Positions 35,891 through 48,576 of a stretch of 64,000 nucleotides of DNA are shown piece by piece. Where the stretch lies: the NCBI GenBank assembly GCA_009922595.1, contig RFVC01000002.1, positions 26,046 through 90,045 of the forward strand, given 5' to 3'. The stretch's first letter is position 1. Each line of letters starts with the position of its first letter. The position numbers and the translations under genes were made by a program. Source of the stretch: Gammaproteobacteria bacterium. GTDB lineage: Bacteria > Pseudomonadota > Gammaproteobacteria > Pseudomonadales > Pseudohongiellaceae. Under the pieces are notes generated by a model, which was not told where the DNA came from, made no database searches, and worked only from the letters and a program-made list of their open reading frames with translations.

Positions 35891-36754
35891 CTGGAAAACA
35901 CCAACCTAATCAAGGCCATTGGTGAAGCGTTGGGCGATATGCGCAAATCTGAGCGAAAAGTTGCTGATTTTGTGCTCGCCGACCCCGCCTCTGTCCTCGA
36001 TATGCGCATAAAAGACCTGGCCAGCGGGTCCGACGTGAGCGAACCGACCGTAGTCAGGTTCTGCCGCGCCCTGGGTTATGACGGCTTTCAGTCATTTCGG
36101 CTGCAGTTAGCAAGATATCTGGGCAGCAGCGGCATCTACAGCCAGTTTTCTGTAAGCGATACGGACTCAATGACTGATGTCTCCCGAAAGGTTTTTGATT
36201 CAACTATTGGCTCTCTTTTGTCAGTTCGAGAAGAACTTGATATTGGCGCCCTGGAGTCTGCTATTGCTGCTCTGGCTGATGCCGAAAGAGTAGAGTTTTA
36301 TGGCTTCGGCGCCTCCGGTTCTGTTGCCATTGATGCCCAGCACAAGTTTTTCCGCCTACAGATGAATGCAGCTGCTTATACCGACCCGCATATTCAGCAC
36401 ATGTCAGCTATCTCACTGAAAGAAAGTGATGTTGTTGTCGCCATTTCCCAGTCGGGGCGCTCCACGGCCCTTATAGAGAGCGTGAAACTGGCACGAGAAG
36501 CAGGCGCCAGGGTAATAGGGCTAGTGCCCGACGACACACCTGTCGCTGAGTTATGCGGCATACCCATTCATATCAACGTGGAGGACAGCCAGCATATGTT
36601 TACACCGGTATCATCGCGAATCGCGCACCTGGTCGTGATTGATGTATTGGCAATGGGGGTAGCACAGATGCGCAGTGGCATGCTTCAGGATCACCTGAAA
36701 AAACTGAACAGAAGTCTTAAATCATTGCGTTCACATAAACGCAAGGAAGCCTAG
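35891..36754 (+). CDS. RpiR/HexR-family transcriptional regulator, probable CTG start
   Basis: The product has an N-terminal RpiR helix-turn-helix (KDLASGSDVSEPTVVRFCRALGY) and a C-terminal SIS sugar-phosphate binding domain (VEFYGFGASGSVAIDAQHKF, then ISQSGRSTALIES). It resembles HexR-type regulators of sugar metabolism. Start choice: homologues have about 15 residues before RKSERKVADFVL. A CTG at 35891 provides these and has GGAG 8 bases upstream, giving 287 residues; the next option, TTG at 35930, would give 274 residues and a truncated first helix. There is no ATG before 35936. The gene converges with glmS, with one base between their ends. Its target genes are unknown. Confidence 0.82.
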   Translation: MENTNLIKAIGEALGDMRKSERKVADFVLADPASVLDMRIKDLASGSDVSEPTVVRFCRALGYDGFQSFRLQLARYLGSSGIYSQFSVSDTDSMTDVSRKVFDSTIGSLLSVREELDIGALESAIAALADAERVEFYGFGASGSVAIDAQHKFFRLQMNAAAYTDPHIQHMSAISLKESDVVVAISQSGRSTALIESVKLAREAGARVIGLVPDDTPVAELCGIPIHINVEDSQHMFTPVSSRIAHLVVIDVLAMGVAQMRSGMLQDHLKKLNRSLKSLRSHKRKEA

Positions 36755-36755
36755 C

Positions 36756-38591
36756 TTATTCTACTGTGACCGATTTCGCTAGGTTGCGCGGTTGGTCTAT
36801 ATCAGTCCCCTTTATGACCGCCACGTGATAGGACAGTATCTGCAAGGGGATTGTATAAATGATTGGAGAAAGAAAGTCGCTACAGTGTGGGACGTTAATT
36901 ACCGTCGTATTTGCATCGTTATTGAAGCCCGCCTCTGCATCAGCAAATACATATAGCTGACCGCCGCGCGCACTGACCTCCTGCAGGTTAGATTTCAGCT
37001 TTTCCAGAAGTTCATCATTTGGCGCCACAGCAATAACAGGCATGTTGTCGTCAACCAGTGCCAGAGGGCCATGTTTGAGCTCGCCCGCCGGGTAGGCCTC
37101 AGCATGAATATACGAAATTTCTTTCAATTTTAAGGCGCCTTCTTTAGAGACAGGATACTGAACGCCGCGTCCCAAGAATAAAGAGTGTCGCTTGTCGGCG
37201 AAATCAAGGGAGATATCTCTGATTTGGTTATCCAGTGTCAGTGTCTGCTCAAGAATGTGAGGCAGCTCATGCAGATCCGCAACAAGATTTTTTTCCTCTT
37301 CCTCGCTAAGTCCATTACGTCTGGCCAGTACGAGACAGAGCAGTGTCAGAATAGAAAGTTGAGTGGTAAAGGCCTTGGTTGATGCAACACCGATTTCCCT
37401 ACCGGCCTGGGTCATGATCGCAAAATCGCTTTCCCTTTCAATTGAGCTGTTGGCCACATTGCATATGGTCATTCGGCCGACATAGCCGGCCTCCTTGGCA
37501 AACCGGAGGGCAGCGAGTGTATCGGCTGTTTCCCCTGACTGCGATATCGTGACAAATAAACAGTTTTTGGGCACCAGCATATTGCGGTAACGGTATTCAC
37601 TGGCAATATCAACAGAGCATGGCATGCGGGCTATATTTTCAAACCAGAACTTGGCAATCATACCGGCATGGTAGCTAGTGCCACAGGCGACAATCTGGAC
37701 GCTTTTTGTCTGATCGAAAATAGCCTTAGCATCGACCCCGAAAGCTTCTTCCATCACATGGGTTTTACTGATCTTGCCCGCCAGGGTGTTAGTCACCACC
37801 TCCGGTTGTTCATAAATTTCCTTGAGCATGAAATGGCGGTAGTCGCCCTTAACTGAATCCTGGAGGTCCTGGCGTAAACGCACAATCTTGCGGTCAACTT
37901 TTTGGTCCCCATTGCTGATTTTTATCCTGTTGGCCTTTATTTCAGCAATATCACCCTCTTCTAGATAGATAAACCTGTCAGTGACCTGACCAAGCGCCGC
38001 TGGGTCAGAAGCAATAAAGTTTTCGCCTATTCCAACACCTATCACCAGGGGACTGCCACTGCGGGCAACAACAATCCGCCTCGGATCTTCCCGGTCAATC
38101 ACGGCAAGACCATAGGCGCCCTCTAAGAGGGAAACTGTTTTGGTAACGGCGTCCAGGAGTTTCATATTTTCTTTTTCTAGAAACTTATGAACTAGGTGAA
38201 CGATAACTTCCGTGTCAGTATCGGTTAAAAATTCATAACCTCCTTTCTGCAAGCCTTCTTTGAGGTCGAGAAAGTTTTCAATAATGCCGTTATGAATTAG
38301 GGCGACCCGATTGCCGCTGGTATGCGGATGAGCATTTTCCTGTGTGGGTTTTCCGTGAGTGGCCCAGCGGGTATGGGCTATGCCAATAGGACCGTCGACC
38401 GTTAACTCCTTGAGCTTGTCTTCAAGCGCCTGCACCTTGCCGACAGTTTTAATGCATGAGAGTTCGAGTGACTTGCGGTTAATAATAGCCAGCCCTGCAG
38501 AGTCATAACCCCTGTACTCCAGACGCTTGAGCCCTTCAACTAGGATTCCATTTACATCTCTTTGCCCTATGGCACCGACAATACCGCACAT
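36756..38591 (-). CDS. glmS: glutamine-fructose-6-phosphate aminotransferase (isomerizing)
   Basis: The 611-residue product makes glucosamine-6-phosphate, the first step of the amino-sugar route to peptidoglycan and LPS. The N-terminal glutaminase domain starts at Cys2 (MCGIVGAIGQRD), the nucleophile, with GYDSAGLAI and HTRWATHG. The C-terminal half has two SIS domains (CGTSYHAGM, then SQSGETADTLAALR) and ends with the conserved PRNLAKSVTVE. The length matches E. coli (609). It lies 23 bases downstream of glmU, so the two should form an operon, supplying UDP-GlcNAc together. Confidence 0.97.
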   Translation of the reverse strand: MCGIVGAIGQRDVNGILVEGLKRLEYRGYDSAGLAIINRKSLELSCIKTVGKVQALEDKLKELTVDGPIGIAHTRWATHGKPTQENAHPHTSGNRVALIHNGIIENFLDLKEGLQKGGYEFLTDTDTEVIVHLVHKFLEKENMKLLDAVTKTVSLLEGAYGLAVIDREDPRRIVVARSGSPLVIGVGIGENFIASDPAALGQVTDRFIYLEEGDIAEIKANRIKISNGDQKVDRKIVRLRQDLQDSVKGDYRHFMLKEIYEQPEVVTNTLAGKISKTHVMEEAFGVDAKAIFDQTKSVQIVACGTSYHAGMIAKFWFENIARMPCSVDIASEYRYRNMLVPKNCLFVTISQSGETADTLAALRFAKEAGYVGRMTICNVANSSIERESDFAIMTQAGREIGVASTKAFTTQLSILTLLCLVLARRNGLSEEEEKNLVADLHELPHILEQTLTLDNQIRDISLDFADKRHSLFLGRGVQYPVSKEGALKLKEISYIHAEAYPAGELKHGPLALVDDNMPVIAVAPNDELLEKLKSNLQEVSARGGQLYVFADAEAGFNNDANTTVINVPHCSDFLSPIIYTIPLQILSYHVAVIKGTDIDQPRNLAKSVTVE

Positions 38592-38614
38592 ACTTTTACA
38601 TACCGCCTGCTGAA

Positions 38615-39979
38615 TTACTGCTTTTTACCCGGGCGTTTCCAGCCGGCAATGTTGCTTTGCTTTGCTCTGCCAACGCCGAGCTGATCAGTCTCAATATTTT
38701 TTGTAATAGTAGACCCGGCCGCAACAAAAGCGCCATTTTCGAGTGTGACAGGAGCAACCAGCACAGCATTGGAGCCGATAAAGACTCCGTCGCCTATATA
38801 GGTCTTGTGCTTGTTGATGCTGTCATAGTTGCAAGTGATTGTACCGGCACCAACATTTACTCCCTCGCCTAATTCGGAATCACCAATATAGGAAAGATGA
38901 TTAACTTTACTACCTTTTCCAATGACAGATTTTTTGACTTCAACAAAATTACCGAGCTTAGAGGAGTCTCTCATTTCGGTGCCTGGCCGCACACGTGCGA
39001 ACGGACCAAGCTGGCAGTTTTTGCCGATGACTGCATCTTCAATAACAGTATAAGCGTGCAGCTCTGTCCCCTCTCCTATGCAGCAGTTTTTCAAAATACA
39101 TCCGGCACCTATTTTGACATGCGGAGCGATGGTCACTTTACCTTCAAGGATGACATTGATATCAATCTCTACGTCACTGGCTATATCGGCCTCACCTCGT
39201 ATATCGACGCGTGAGGGGTCAGCTAGGGTGACGCCATTGTTCATGAGTTCTTCATTCATTCTTTTTTGATATTTCCTTTCGAGCTCAGCAAGCTGAACTC
39301 TGTCATTAATTCCTGTTATCTCAGCCTGGTCCTGGCATTGGCTTGTCACTACCGCGATGTCATCTGCAATAGCAAGCTCAACCAGGTCAGTAAGGTAATA
39401 CTCCTTTTGTGCATTATCAGCCTGGATTCTTGGCAGCCAATTTTTTAGCAGGTTTACGGGTATTGCCATAAAGCCGGTGTTAATTTCATCAACCGCTTTT
39501 TCAGATTCGGAGGCATCCCTTTCCTCAATAATACGGGTTATTTGACCGCTTTCATTGCGAATAATTCGCCCCAACCCCGTTGGATTATCCACCACGCAGG
39601 TAAGCACGCCCATGCTGTCAGCGTCCACCCCATCCAGCAGGGCCCTCAAAGTTTCGGCTTTTATTAGTGGCACATCACCGTATAACACAAGGGCAACTGC
39701 CTCATCATCCAATCCGTCCAATGTCTGCTTTACGGCATGAGCGGTACCAAGCTGCTCTTTCTGGAGAACAAAACGTGTATTGGCGCCTGCAAGCTCTTGC
39801 TCAACCGCTTCTGAGCCAAAGCCTATAACGACCTGTAAATTTGCGCATTCCAGCTTACGTGCGGTATCCAGTACATGTAGCAGCAATGGCTTTCCGGCTA
39901 GTCTATGCAGAACTTTCGGCCGGGCAGATTTCATACGGGTGCCTTTGCCTGCCGCTAGTACGATTACATTCAGTTTCAA
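38615..39979 (-). CDS. glmU: bifunctional N-acetylglucosamine-1-phosphate uridyltransferase / glucosamine-1-phosphate acetyltransferase
   Basis: The 454-residue product makes UDP-GlcNAc. The N-terminal pyrophosphorylase domain has LAAGKGTRMKSARPKVLH, the uridine-binding LGTAHAV and the metal-binding VLYGDVPLI. The C-terminal part is a left-handed beta helix of hexapeptide repeats (about residues 250-430), with NFVEVKKS and the acetyl-CoA binding SYIGD and NYD motifs. The length is normal (E. coli 456). It is first in a glmU-glmS unit and lies downstream of atpC, the usual gammaproteobacterial arrangement, from which it is separated by a terminator. Confidence 0.97.
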   Translation of the reverse strand: MKLNVIVLAAGKGTRMKSARPKVLHRLAGKPLLLHVLDTARKLECANLQVVIGFGSEAVEQELAGANTRFVLQKEQLGTAHAVKQTLDGLDDEAVALVLYGDVPLIKAETLRALLDGVDADSMGVLTCVVDNPTGLGRIIRNESGQITRIIEERDASESEKAVDEINTGFMAIPVNLLKNWLPRIQADNAQKEYYLTDLVELAIADDIAVVTSQCQDQAEITGINDRVQLAELERKYQKRMNEELMNNGVTLADPSRVDIRGEADIASDVEIDINVILEGKVTIAPHVKIGAGCILKNCCIGEGTELHAYTVIEDAVIGKNCQLGPFARVRPGTEMRDSSKLGNFVEVKKSVIGKGSKVNHLSYIGDSELGEGVNVGAGTITCNYDSINKHKTYIGDGVFIGSNAVLVAPVTLENGAFVAAGSTITKNIETDQLGVGRAKQSNIAGWKRPGKKQ

Positions 39980-40067
39980 ATCCGGTCAATCCGTTTCAAA
40001 TTTATGTCAGTGATTATATTACGTCAGGATATCTGCAGACAGGGGAAACATTCCTGATTAGACAGAA

Positions 40068-40095
40068 TAAAAAAACCGGCTGGCGCCGGCTTTTT
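40068..40095 (-). terminator. rho-independent terminator after atpC (bidirectional)
   Basis: Complementary CCGGC (40076-40080) and GCCGG (40085-40089) arms enclose a 4-base loop, flanked by A and T runs on both sides, so it can stop transcription on either strand. It ends the ATP synthase operon before glmU. Confidence 0.85.
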
Positions 40096-40119
40096 AATAT
40101 TTTTTTCAAAAGATATGAG

Positions 40120-40545
40120 TTAACCGCCCATCTTTTTGCGCAGCTGTTGCAGCGACCTGATCTGTGCTGCAGCCTGTGCTAAATGTGCAGCGGCTTCGGC
40201 GTATTCCATTTCGGCCCCCTGATTCTGAATAGCTTCCTGGGCCTCTTTCATTGCCTGCGCGGCATTAGCCTCATCAATATCGTCAGCACGAACTGCAGTA
40301 TCAGCAAGAACGTTCACCGTACCAGGCTGAACTTCGAGGAAGCCGCCAGACACGTAGTAAATCTCTTCTTCGCCATGCTCCTTAGTAATGCGCAAAGGGC
40401 CAGGAATCAATGCCGTTAGCAGTGGTGCGTGTCCCGGGTGAATACCCAGATCGCCCAAGCTTCCCGCAGCTACAAGCTGCTCAACGCTACCAGAGAAAAT
40501 TTCTTCTTCTGCGCTGGCAATTTCGCAATGCATTGTCATGACCAT
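40120..40545 (-). CDS. atpC: ATP synthase epsilon subunit
   Basis: The 141-residue product is the F1 epsilon subunit, which couples the rotor and can inhibit ATP hydrolysis. The N-terminal beta sandwich holds [15 protein letters not shown] and [16 protein letters not shown], typical of epsilon; the C-terminal helical hairpin follows. Length is normal (E. coli 139). It is last in the atp operon, 35 bases after atpD, followed by a terminator. Confidence 0.96.
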   Translation of the reverse strand: MVMTMHCEIASAEEEIFSGSVEQLVAAGSLGDLGIHPGHAPLLTALIPGPLRITKEHGEEEIYYVSGGFLEVQPGTVNVLADTAVRADDIDEANAAQAMKEAQEAIQNQGAEMEYAEAAAHLAQAAAQIRSLQQLRKKMGG

Positions 40546-40580
40546 AATTAATATTCCTATGTGCAGTAATACACAGGTTG

Positions 40581-41990
<1,410 letters not shown>

Positions 41991-42052
41991 TTAAATTTCT
42001 TTAAATCCAAATAACTAGTATTAAAAAGTCTTTTCTATATTTTAAGGTGTCT

Positions 42053-42913
42053 TTATAGCGCCGCTGCGCCTCCAACAATTTCCGATAGTTCCTGCGTAAT
42101 CGCAGCCTGGCGCGCCTTGTTGTAAACCAGCTGCAGCTCGTCTATAAGCTCGCCGGCGTTATCCGTTGCGCTCTTCATGGCAATCATACGGGCAGCCTGT
42201 TCGCAGGCATTGTTTTCTACTACCGCCTGATAAACCTGCGATTCGATATAGCGAGCCAGCAGGCCATCAAGCAGATCGCGCGCATCGGGCTCATAGATGT
42301 AATCCCAATGATGCTTCATATCTTTGTCTTCGGCAGCCTGCAAAGGCAGTAACTGTTCAATGACTGGTTTCTGCGTCATGGTATTTACAAATTCGTTGGT
42401 TACCAGGAACAGCTTGTCGATTTTGCCGTCAGCAAAGCCGTCCAGCATAACCTTTACGCCACCGACCACGTCTTCAACCGCGGGCTTGTCGCCTATCCCG
42501 CGGATCGCTGCAACTACGTTGCCGCCATAGTTATTAAAGAATGCTGCACCTTTAGATCCTACCGCGCAGATATCAATCTCTGCCCCTGCATCAGCCCTTT
42601 CTTTCATGGAATGAATCATTGATTTGAACAGGTTGATGTTCAGGCCGCCACAAAGACCGCGGTCGGTCGAGATAACTATGTAGCCGACGCGCTTAACCTC
42701 ACGCTCCTTCATATAGATATGTTGGTATTCAGGAGTCGAGTTAGCCAGGTGGCTGACCACGCTGCGAATGTTCCTTGCGTAGGGCTTGCCCAGCTCCATC
42801 TGGTCCTGGGCCTTACGCATTTTACTGGCCGCAACCATTTCCATGGCGCTAGTGATCTTCTGAGTATTCTTGATACTCCCGATCTGATTGCGAATTTCTT
42901 TACCCGCTGCCAT
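42053..42913 (-). CDS. atpG: ATP synthase gamma subunit
   Basis: The 286-residue product is the rotating central stalk of F1. The N-terminal helix starts [34 protein letters not shown] and the C-terminal helix includes [28 protein letters not shown], both strongly conserved. The middle domain carries [12 protein letters not shown]. Length is normal (E. coli 287). It lies 6 bases after atpA in the operon. Confidence 0.97.
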   Translation of the reverse strand: MAAGKEIRNQIGSIKNTQKITSAMEMVAASKMRKAQDQMELGKPYARNIRSVVSHLANSTPEYQHIYMKEREVKRVGYIVISTDRGLCGGLNINLFKSMIHSMKERADAGAEIDICAVGSKGAAFFNNYGGNVVAAIRGIGDKPAVEDVVGGVKVMLDGFADGKIDKLFLVTNEFVNTMTQKPVIEQLLPLQAAEDKDMKHHWDYIYEPDARDLLDGLLARYIESQVYQAVVENNACEQAARMIAMKSATDNAGELIDELQLVYNKARQAAITQELSEIVGGAAAL

Positions 42914-42919
42914 AAGTGC

Positions 42920-44464
42920 TTACCAGGTCTGTGTAGAAATGAATTTGTCCATGGCTTCCTTGAACGACTTTTCAATGTCGTCGTTCCAGTTACCCGTTTC
43001 GTTAATGTTGGCCATGAGGTCTCCGTATTCAGAGTTCATGTAAGACAGTAGAGCCGCCTCGAAGTTGGCAATCTTGTCCAGCTCTACTTCTTTCAGGAAG
43101 CCTTCGTTTGCGGCGAAGATCACAATTGCCATCTCTGCAACAGACAGTGGTGAGTACTGCTTCTGTTTCATTAGCTCGGTAACACGCTGACCATGCTCCA
43201 GCTGCGCACGAGTGGCTTCATCAAGGTCTGATGCAAACTGAGCAAACGCCGCCAGTTCACGATACTGGGCAAGAGCTAAACGAATACCGCCGCCCAGTTT
43301 CTTTATGATATTAGTCTGTGCCGCACCACCAACACGGGATACCGACAGACCCGCGTTCATCGCAGGACGAATGCCCGAGTTGAACAGGTTGGTTTCCAGG
43401 AAGATCTGTCCGTCAGTTATCGAGATTACGTTGGTAGGTACGAACGCGGATACGTCACCTGCCTGTGTCTCAATAATAGGCAGAGCTGTTAGTGAGCCGG
43501 TCTGGCCTGCAACCTTGCCGTCGGTGAACTGTTCAACGTACTCAGCATTTACACGTGCGGCTCTTTCAAGGAGGCGTGAATGGAGATAGAACACATCACC
43601 TGGATAGGCTTCACGGCCTGGTGGACGGCGCAGCAGTAGCGAGATCTGGCGGTATGCCCAGGCTTGCTTAGTCAGGTCATCATAAATAATCAGAGCATCC
43701 TGGCCGCGGTCGCGGTAGTACTCGCCCATGGTGCACCCTGAGTATGGCGCAATAAACTGCATTGAAGATGGGTCGGAGGCGCTTGCCGCTACAACAACGG
43801 TATGCTCCATCGCACCATGCTCTTCAAGCTTTCTTACAACGCTGGCGATAGAAGACTGCTTCTGTCCCACAGCAACATAAATACATTTAACGCCGGTGCC
43901 TTTCTGGTTGATGATGGCATCTACGGCCACCGCAGTTTTACCTACTTGGCGGTCACCAATAATCAATTCGCGCTGGCCACGGCCTATTGGCACCATAGCG
44001 TCAATGGCTTTTAGGCCGGTCTGTACCGGCTGGGAAACTGACTGACGGGCAATTACGCCAGGTGCAACTTTCTCCACAGCGTCTGTTTCAGATGCATTGA
44101 TCGGGCCCTTTCCATCAATGGGGTTGCCCAGTGCATCAACTACACGGCCTTCAAGCTCAGGGCCTACAGGCACTTCAAGAATACGCTGTGTGCAGCGGCA
44201 AGTCTGGCCTTCGGCCAGCCCCTGATAGTCGCCGAGTACCACGGCGCCAACTGAATCCCTTTCCAGGTTCAGGGCCATCCCGTAAACACCGCCCTCGAAC
44301 TCGATCATTTCACCGTACATCACATCGGCAAGGCCATGAATGCGGATAATGCCGTCAGATACACTGACGATTGTGCCTTCGTTCTGCGCCTGTGCAGACA
44401 CGTCGAGCTTGTCGATGCGCTGTTTGATAATTTCGCTAATTTCTGAAGGGTTCAGTTGTTGCAT
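42920..44464 (-). CDS. atpA: ATP synthase alpha subunit
   Basis: The 514-residue F1 alpha subunit has the N-terminal [14 protein letters not shown], the P-loop [11 protein letters not shown], the [13 protein letters not shown] segment, and the conserved Arg in [18 protein letters not shown] that acts as the arginine finger. Length matches E. coli (513). A 109-base gap with no gene separates it from atpH upstream. Confidence 0.98.
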   Translation of the reverse strand: MQQLNPSEISEIIKQRIDKLDVSAQAQNEGTIVSVSDGIIRIHGLADVMYGEMIEFEGGVYGMALNLERDSVGAVVLGDYQGLAEGQTCRCTQRILEVPVGPELEGRVVDALGNPIDGKGPINASETDAVEKVAPGVIARQSVSQPVQTGLKAIDAMVPIGRGQRELIIGDRQVGKTAVAVDAIINQKGTGVKCIYVAVGQKQSSIASVVRKLEEHGAMEHTVVVAASASDPSSMQFIAPYSGCTMGEYYRDRGQDALIIYDDLTKQAWAYRQISLLLRRPPGREAYPGDVFYLHSRLLERAARVNAEYVEQFTDGKVAGQTGSLTALPIIETQAGDVSAFVPTNVISITDGQIFLETNLFNSGIRPAMNAGLSVSRVGGAAQTNIIKKLGGGIRLALAQYRELAAFAQFASDLDEATRAQLEHGQRVTELMKQKQYSPLSVAEMAIVIFAANEGFLKEVELDKIANFEAALLSYMNSEYGDLMANINETGNWNDDIEKSFKEAMDKFISTQTW

Positions 44465-44573
44465 TGTGTTATTTCCTCAACTCTCTCCCTGGCTTTCCCA
44501 GGGTGCTTGTGAGCCATCTAAACTTTTAAATCTTTTAGTGTGCTTTCGTTCGCCGTATTCGTTATTGGGCCTA

Positions 44574-45110
44574 TCAGGAATTCATACTTTCAGCCAGCTT
44601 GGCAAGCTTGCCGCGCACGGAACCGTCTATCACCAGGTCTCCCGCTCTAATCACTGCTCCGCCAATAAGAGACTTGTCTGTTTCACTGTGTAGTACCACT
44701 TCACGCTGAAGTTTATCTTTCAGGGATGCGGCCAGTTTTTCCTGGAGGACATCAGACAATGGGAAAGCAGATGTGACATTCACATCTACTTTCATTTCCT
44801 TGTTGGCTTTCAGAATCTCAAAAAGAGAGACTATCTCTGGCAGCAGCGGCAAGCGCTTGTTCTCTGCCAGTATTGAGACGAAGTTTTTAACCTGGCCGGA
44901 AATTTCATCACCACAAAGGTCGTTAAGAAGCTGCGCCTGCTGCTCTCCTGTCAGGGAAGGTGAGGACAGCGCCGTATCGACGTCCTCATCACTAACGACG
45001 GCAGCCAGAAGCGCTAGATTTTCAGACCAGCCCTTCAGGCTGTCCGAATCTGCTGCTGCTTCAAAGGCCGCTTTGGCATAAGGTCGAGCTAGTGTGGTTA
45101 ATTCAGCCAT
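44574..45110 (-). CDS. atpH: ATP synthase delta subunit
   Basis: The 178-residue product is the OSCP-like delta subunit linking F1 to the peripheral stalk. The N-terminal helical domain begins ARPYAKAAFEAA, and the C-terminal region carries the conserved SLIGGAVIRAGDLVIDGSVRGKLAKL. Length is normal (E. coli 177). It sits in standard position between atpF and atpA. Confidence 0.96.
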   Translation of the reverse strand: MAELTTLARPYAKAAFEAAADSDSLKGWSENLALLAAVVSDEDVDTALSSPSLTGEQQAQLLNDLCGDEISGQVKNFVSILAENKRLPLLPEIVSLFEILKANKEMKVDVNVTSAFPLSDVLQEKLAASLKDKLQREVVLHSETDKSLIGGAVIRAGDLVIDGSVRGKLAKLAESMNS

Positions 45111-45155
45111 ATCGTCTATATTATTTACTAGTCAGTAGTTAGGTCCGTTATCAGC

Positions 45156-45626
45156 TTAAAGGCTGGAAGCCAGTTTTTCTGCCAGTTCTGCATGCGCATT
45201 TTCGTCAATAGACGCTTCGAGAATTTTCTCAGCGCCCGCGATGGCAATGCTGGCTACCTGGGCGCGCAGCTGTTCCTTGGCACGGTTAACTTCCTGCTCA
45301 ATTTCAGCCTGGGCACCGGCAATGAGCCTCTGCCCTTCTTCGCGCGCCTGTTCTTTGGCTTCATCGATGATCTGTGTGGCACGTTTGTTAGCCTGATCAA
45401 TGATGCCGGACGCTTCTGACTTGGCCTCCTTAAGCTGATCTGCCACACGTGACTGGGCCAGCTCAAGGTCTTTTTCTGCCCGCTCTGCAGCTTCAAGGCC
45501 ATCAGCGATTTTTTTCTGCCGCTCAGCCATGGCCGCCGTCAAGGGCGGCCACACATACTTCATGCAGAACCACACGAAGAATGCGAAGGCAATCATTTGT
45601 CCAAGTATTGTTGCGTTTATATTCAC
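45156..45626 (-). CDS. atpF: ATP synthase subunit b
   Basis: The 156-residue product has one N-terminal membrane helix ([20 protein letters not shown]) followed by a long charged, alanine-rich helix that forms the dimeric peripheral stalk. The length equals that of E. coli b (156). It lies between atpE and atpH. Confidence 0.96.
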   Translation of the reverse strand: MNINATILGQMIAFAFFVWFCMKYVWPPLTAAMAERQKKIADGLEAAERAEKDLELAQSRVADQLKEAKSEASGIIDQANKRATQIIDEAKEQAREEGQRLIAGAQAEIEQEVNRAKEQLRAQVASIAIAGAEKILEASIDENAHAELAEKLASSL

Positions 45627-45690
45627 GAATACACCTCTTACCCAGTGTGTTCCTAAGGGTTGCTGTTTACTCTTTTAAATCCGGGCTTGA

Positions 45691-45963
<273 letters not shown>

Positions 45964-46022
45964 TTAAGGTAATTACCTTGATTTAGTGAATTTTGAAAAT
46001 TCTTTTTTTATTAAGAATCTGA

Positions 46023-46916
<894 letters not shown>

Positions 46917-46979
46917 CTAGCCGAGCGCCAATTCTCTAATGTTTAGATTTGCCCGTTAACTTGTTTGTCCAGTAAATCA

Positions 46980-47003
46980 GAGTGTTCTGGCATCGAAACA
47001 CTC
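46980..47003. repeat. inverted repeat in the atpI-atpB gap
   Basis: GAGTGTT and AACACTC form a 7-bp stem with a 10-base loop. There is no T-run on the minus strand side, so it is not a clear terminator; it may affect the ratio of atpI to downstream messages. Confidence 0.35.
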
Positions 47004-47041
47004 TCTTCGTCTTTCGTCTTGCTTAATGCGCCTTCCTTTAA

Positions 47042-47443
47042 TCAGGATTTCCTGAGTTTTCGCCAGGTTACGCTGACCCAGGCTGTTGCGAGCAGTCCAA
47101 CGATGATATTAACGATGAAGCTCACAATAATTGCCGGCTCATCGATAGGTCTTACGCCTGCAAATACCAATGCGAAAAGAACCACAGTCATTATCAGCTT
47201 GCCTGTTTCGCCAGCATAGAATGACTTGACTATCAGCGGGGTATTTCTTGCTCCGCGGTAACGGAACGCCTTCCAGGCGAAATAGCCGTTAGGCACAATA
47301 CTGATAAACCCACCCAGCAATATCGAATATGCAGTAACGAGATTAAGCGTCAATAAAGCAATTAATGCTACTGCAATACACAGTAAAAACTGGACGATAA
47401 AAGCGATGTAGACGGGAGGGGCTTTTATGTTTGAAACGGTCAC
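47042..47443 (-). CDS. atpI: ATP synthase accessory protein I
   Basis: The 133-residue product has four predicted membrane helices and the AtpI-type core PNGYFAWKAFRYRGAR followed by FYAGETGKLIMTV. AtpI helps c-ring assembly or magnesium supply, and is not essential. It is the first gene of the atp operon, with a strong predicted promoter upstream. Its length is normal. Confidence 0.93.
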   Translation of the reverse strand: MTVSNIKAPPVYIAFIVQFLLCIAVALIALLTLNLVTAYSILLGGFISIVPNGYFAWKAFRYRGARNTPLIVKSFYAGETGKLIMTVVLFALVFAGVRPIDEPAIIVSFIVNIIVGLLATAWVSVTWRKLRKS

Positions 47444-47548
47444 CGGCTGCTCTCTTTAAAGTGCCATTTGCCTGTGTGTGTCACCGTCCCCAGGCCATTC
47501 CCTACCTACTGTTTTTTCAGCGTTTCTCACTGTTTTTCGACCGCGCGC

Positions 47549-47577
47549 ATTATAGTGATTTTACCTAACCCATACAA
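47549..47577 (-). promoter_or_regulatory. predicted sigma70 promoter of the atp operon
   Basis: On the minus strand, TTGTAT (47572-47577) and a perfect TATAAT (47549-47554) are exactly 17 bases apart, in the gap between parB and atpI. It would start a transcript about 100 bases before atpI. Confidence 0.65.
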
Positions 47578-47610
47578 CAGCAAGAGTACAGAAAGACGCG
47601 TAATAAAAAG

Positions 47611-48531
47611 TTACTTGATATGGTCCAGAATTCCCTCGAGTTGCTCGAGTGAGTTGTAGTTGAGAATTAGCTTTCCCTTGCCCTTCGCGGTGTGCTGAAT
47701 ATTGACCTGGGTGCCGAGTTTTTCGGACAGGTTGTCCCGGAGATGCCGGATATCAGGATCGATTTTATTGGAAACGGCTCCCTTTTTGTTTTTCTGTGCC
47801 TGTAAGCGCCTGACCAGTGCTTCAGTCTGACGCACTGACAGCCCTTTGTTCTTGACCTGCTTGCCAGCTTCAAGCTGTTTTTCATAAGGCAGGGACAAAA
47901 GTGCCCGCGCATGGCCCATTTCAAGCTCCCCACGCTCAACAAAGGACCTTACATCGTTATTGAGGCTTATGAGCCTTAACAGGTTCGTAACAGTGGTCCT
48001 GGATTTGCCAACCGCATCGGCCACTTCCTGCTGGGTTAACTCAAACTCATCTATAAGGCGCTGCAATGCCATCGCTTCTTCGATGGGATTCAGGTTTTCA
48101 CGCTGGATATTCTCTATCAGCGCCATTGCTACAGCCGCTTCATCCGCCACCTGCTTGATGATGGCTGGAATTGTATCCTGCCCGGCCAACTGACTGGCTC
48201 TCCAGCGCCGCTCGCCGGCAATAATTTCGTATTTATTGGTCGTAATTGGCCTCACTACGATTGGCTGCATAACCCCCTGCACCTTGATAGAAGCGGCCAG
48301 ATCCTCTAGAGATTCTGCCTTGATATCGAGTCGTGGCTGGTATTTTCCTGGCTGAATGTATTCGACAGGGAGATGTTTAAGGGCATTATTTTCAGACGCG
48401 CCTTGATCACCCTCTGCCGACTGTGCTGATAGCGGCTGATTGGTTCTCGCTGTCTCTTGTGCTGACCGGGTGTTGCCAGAGCCCAGTAATGCATCCAGCC
48501 CCCTACCCAAACCGCGTTTTTTTGTTGCCAT
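47611..48531 (-). CDS. parB: chromosome partitioning protein ParB
   Basis: The 306-residue product starts MATKKRGLGRGLDALLG, the ParA-interacting N terminus. The CTP-binding domain has the arginine patch GERRWRAS and ENIQRENLNPIEEA; a helix-turn-helix follows (TQQEVADAVGKSRTTVTNLLRL), and the C-terminal dimerisation domain is at about 255-306. ParB binds parS sites and spreads as a clamp to load SMC. Two perfect parS palindromes lie in recF about 12 kb away. It is 45 bases downstream of parA. Confidence 0.97.
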   Translation of the reverse strand: MATKKRGLGRGLDALLGSGNTRSAQETARTNQPLSAQSAEGDQGASENNALKHLPVEYIQPGKYQPRLDIKAESLEDLAASIKVQGVMQPIVVRPITTNKYEIIAGERRWRASQLAGQDTIPAIIKQVADEAAVAMALIENIQRENLNPIEEAMALQRLIDEFELTQQEVADAVGKSRTTVTNLLRLISLNNDVRSFVERGELEMGHARALLSLPYEKQLEAGKQVKNKGLSVRQTEALVRRLQAQKNKKGAVSNKIDPDIRHLRDNLSEKLGTQVNIQHTAKGKGKLILNYNSLEQLEGILDHIK

Positions 48532-48576
48532 GTTCTTGATAGCTCGTTCTTTTTTACTGCTTGCAGCTGCCCGTTA

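Noticed and set aside
36813..36826. CACGTG core in glmS
   Set aside because: No flanking arm symmetry.
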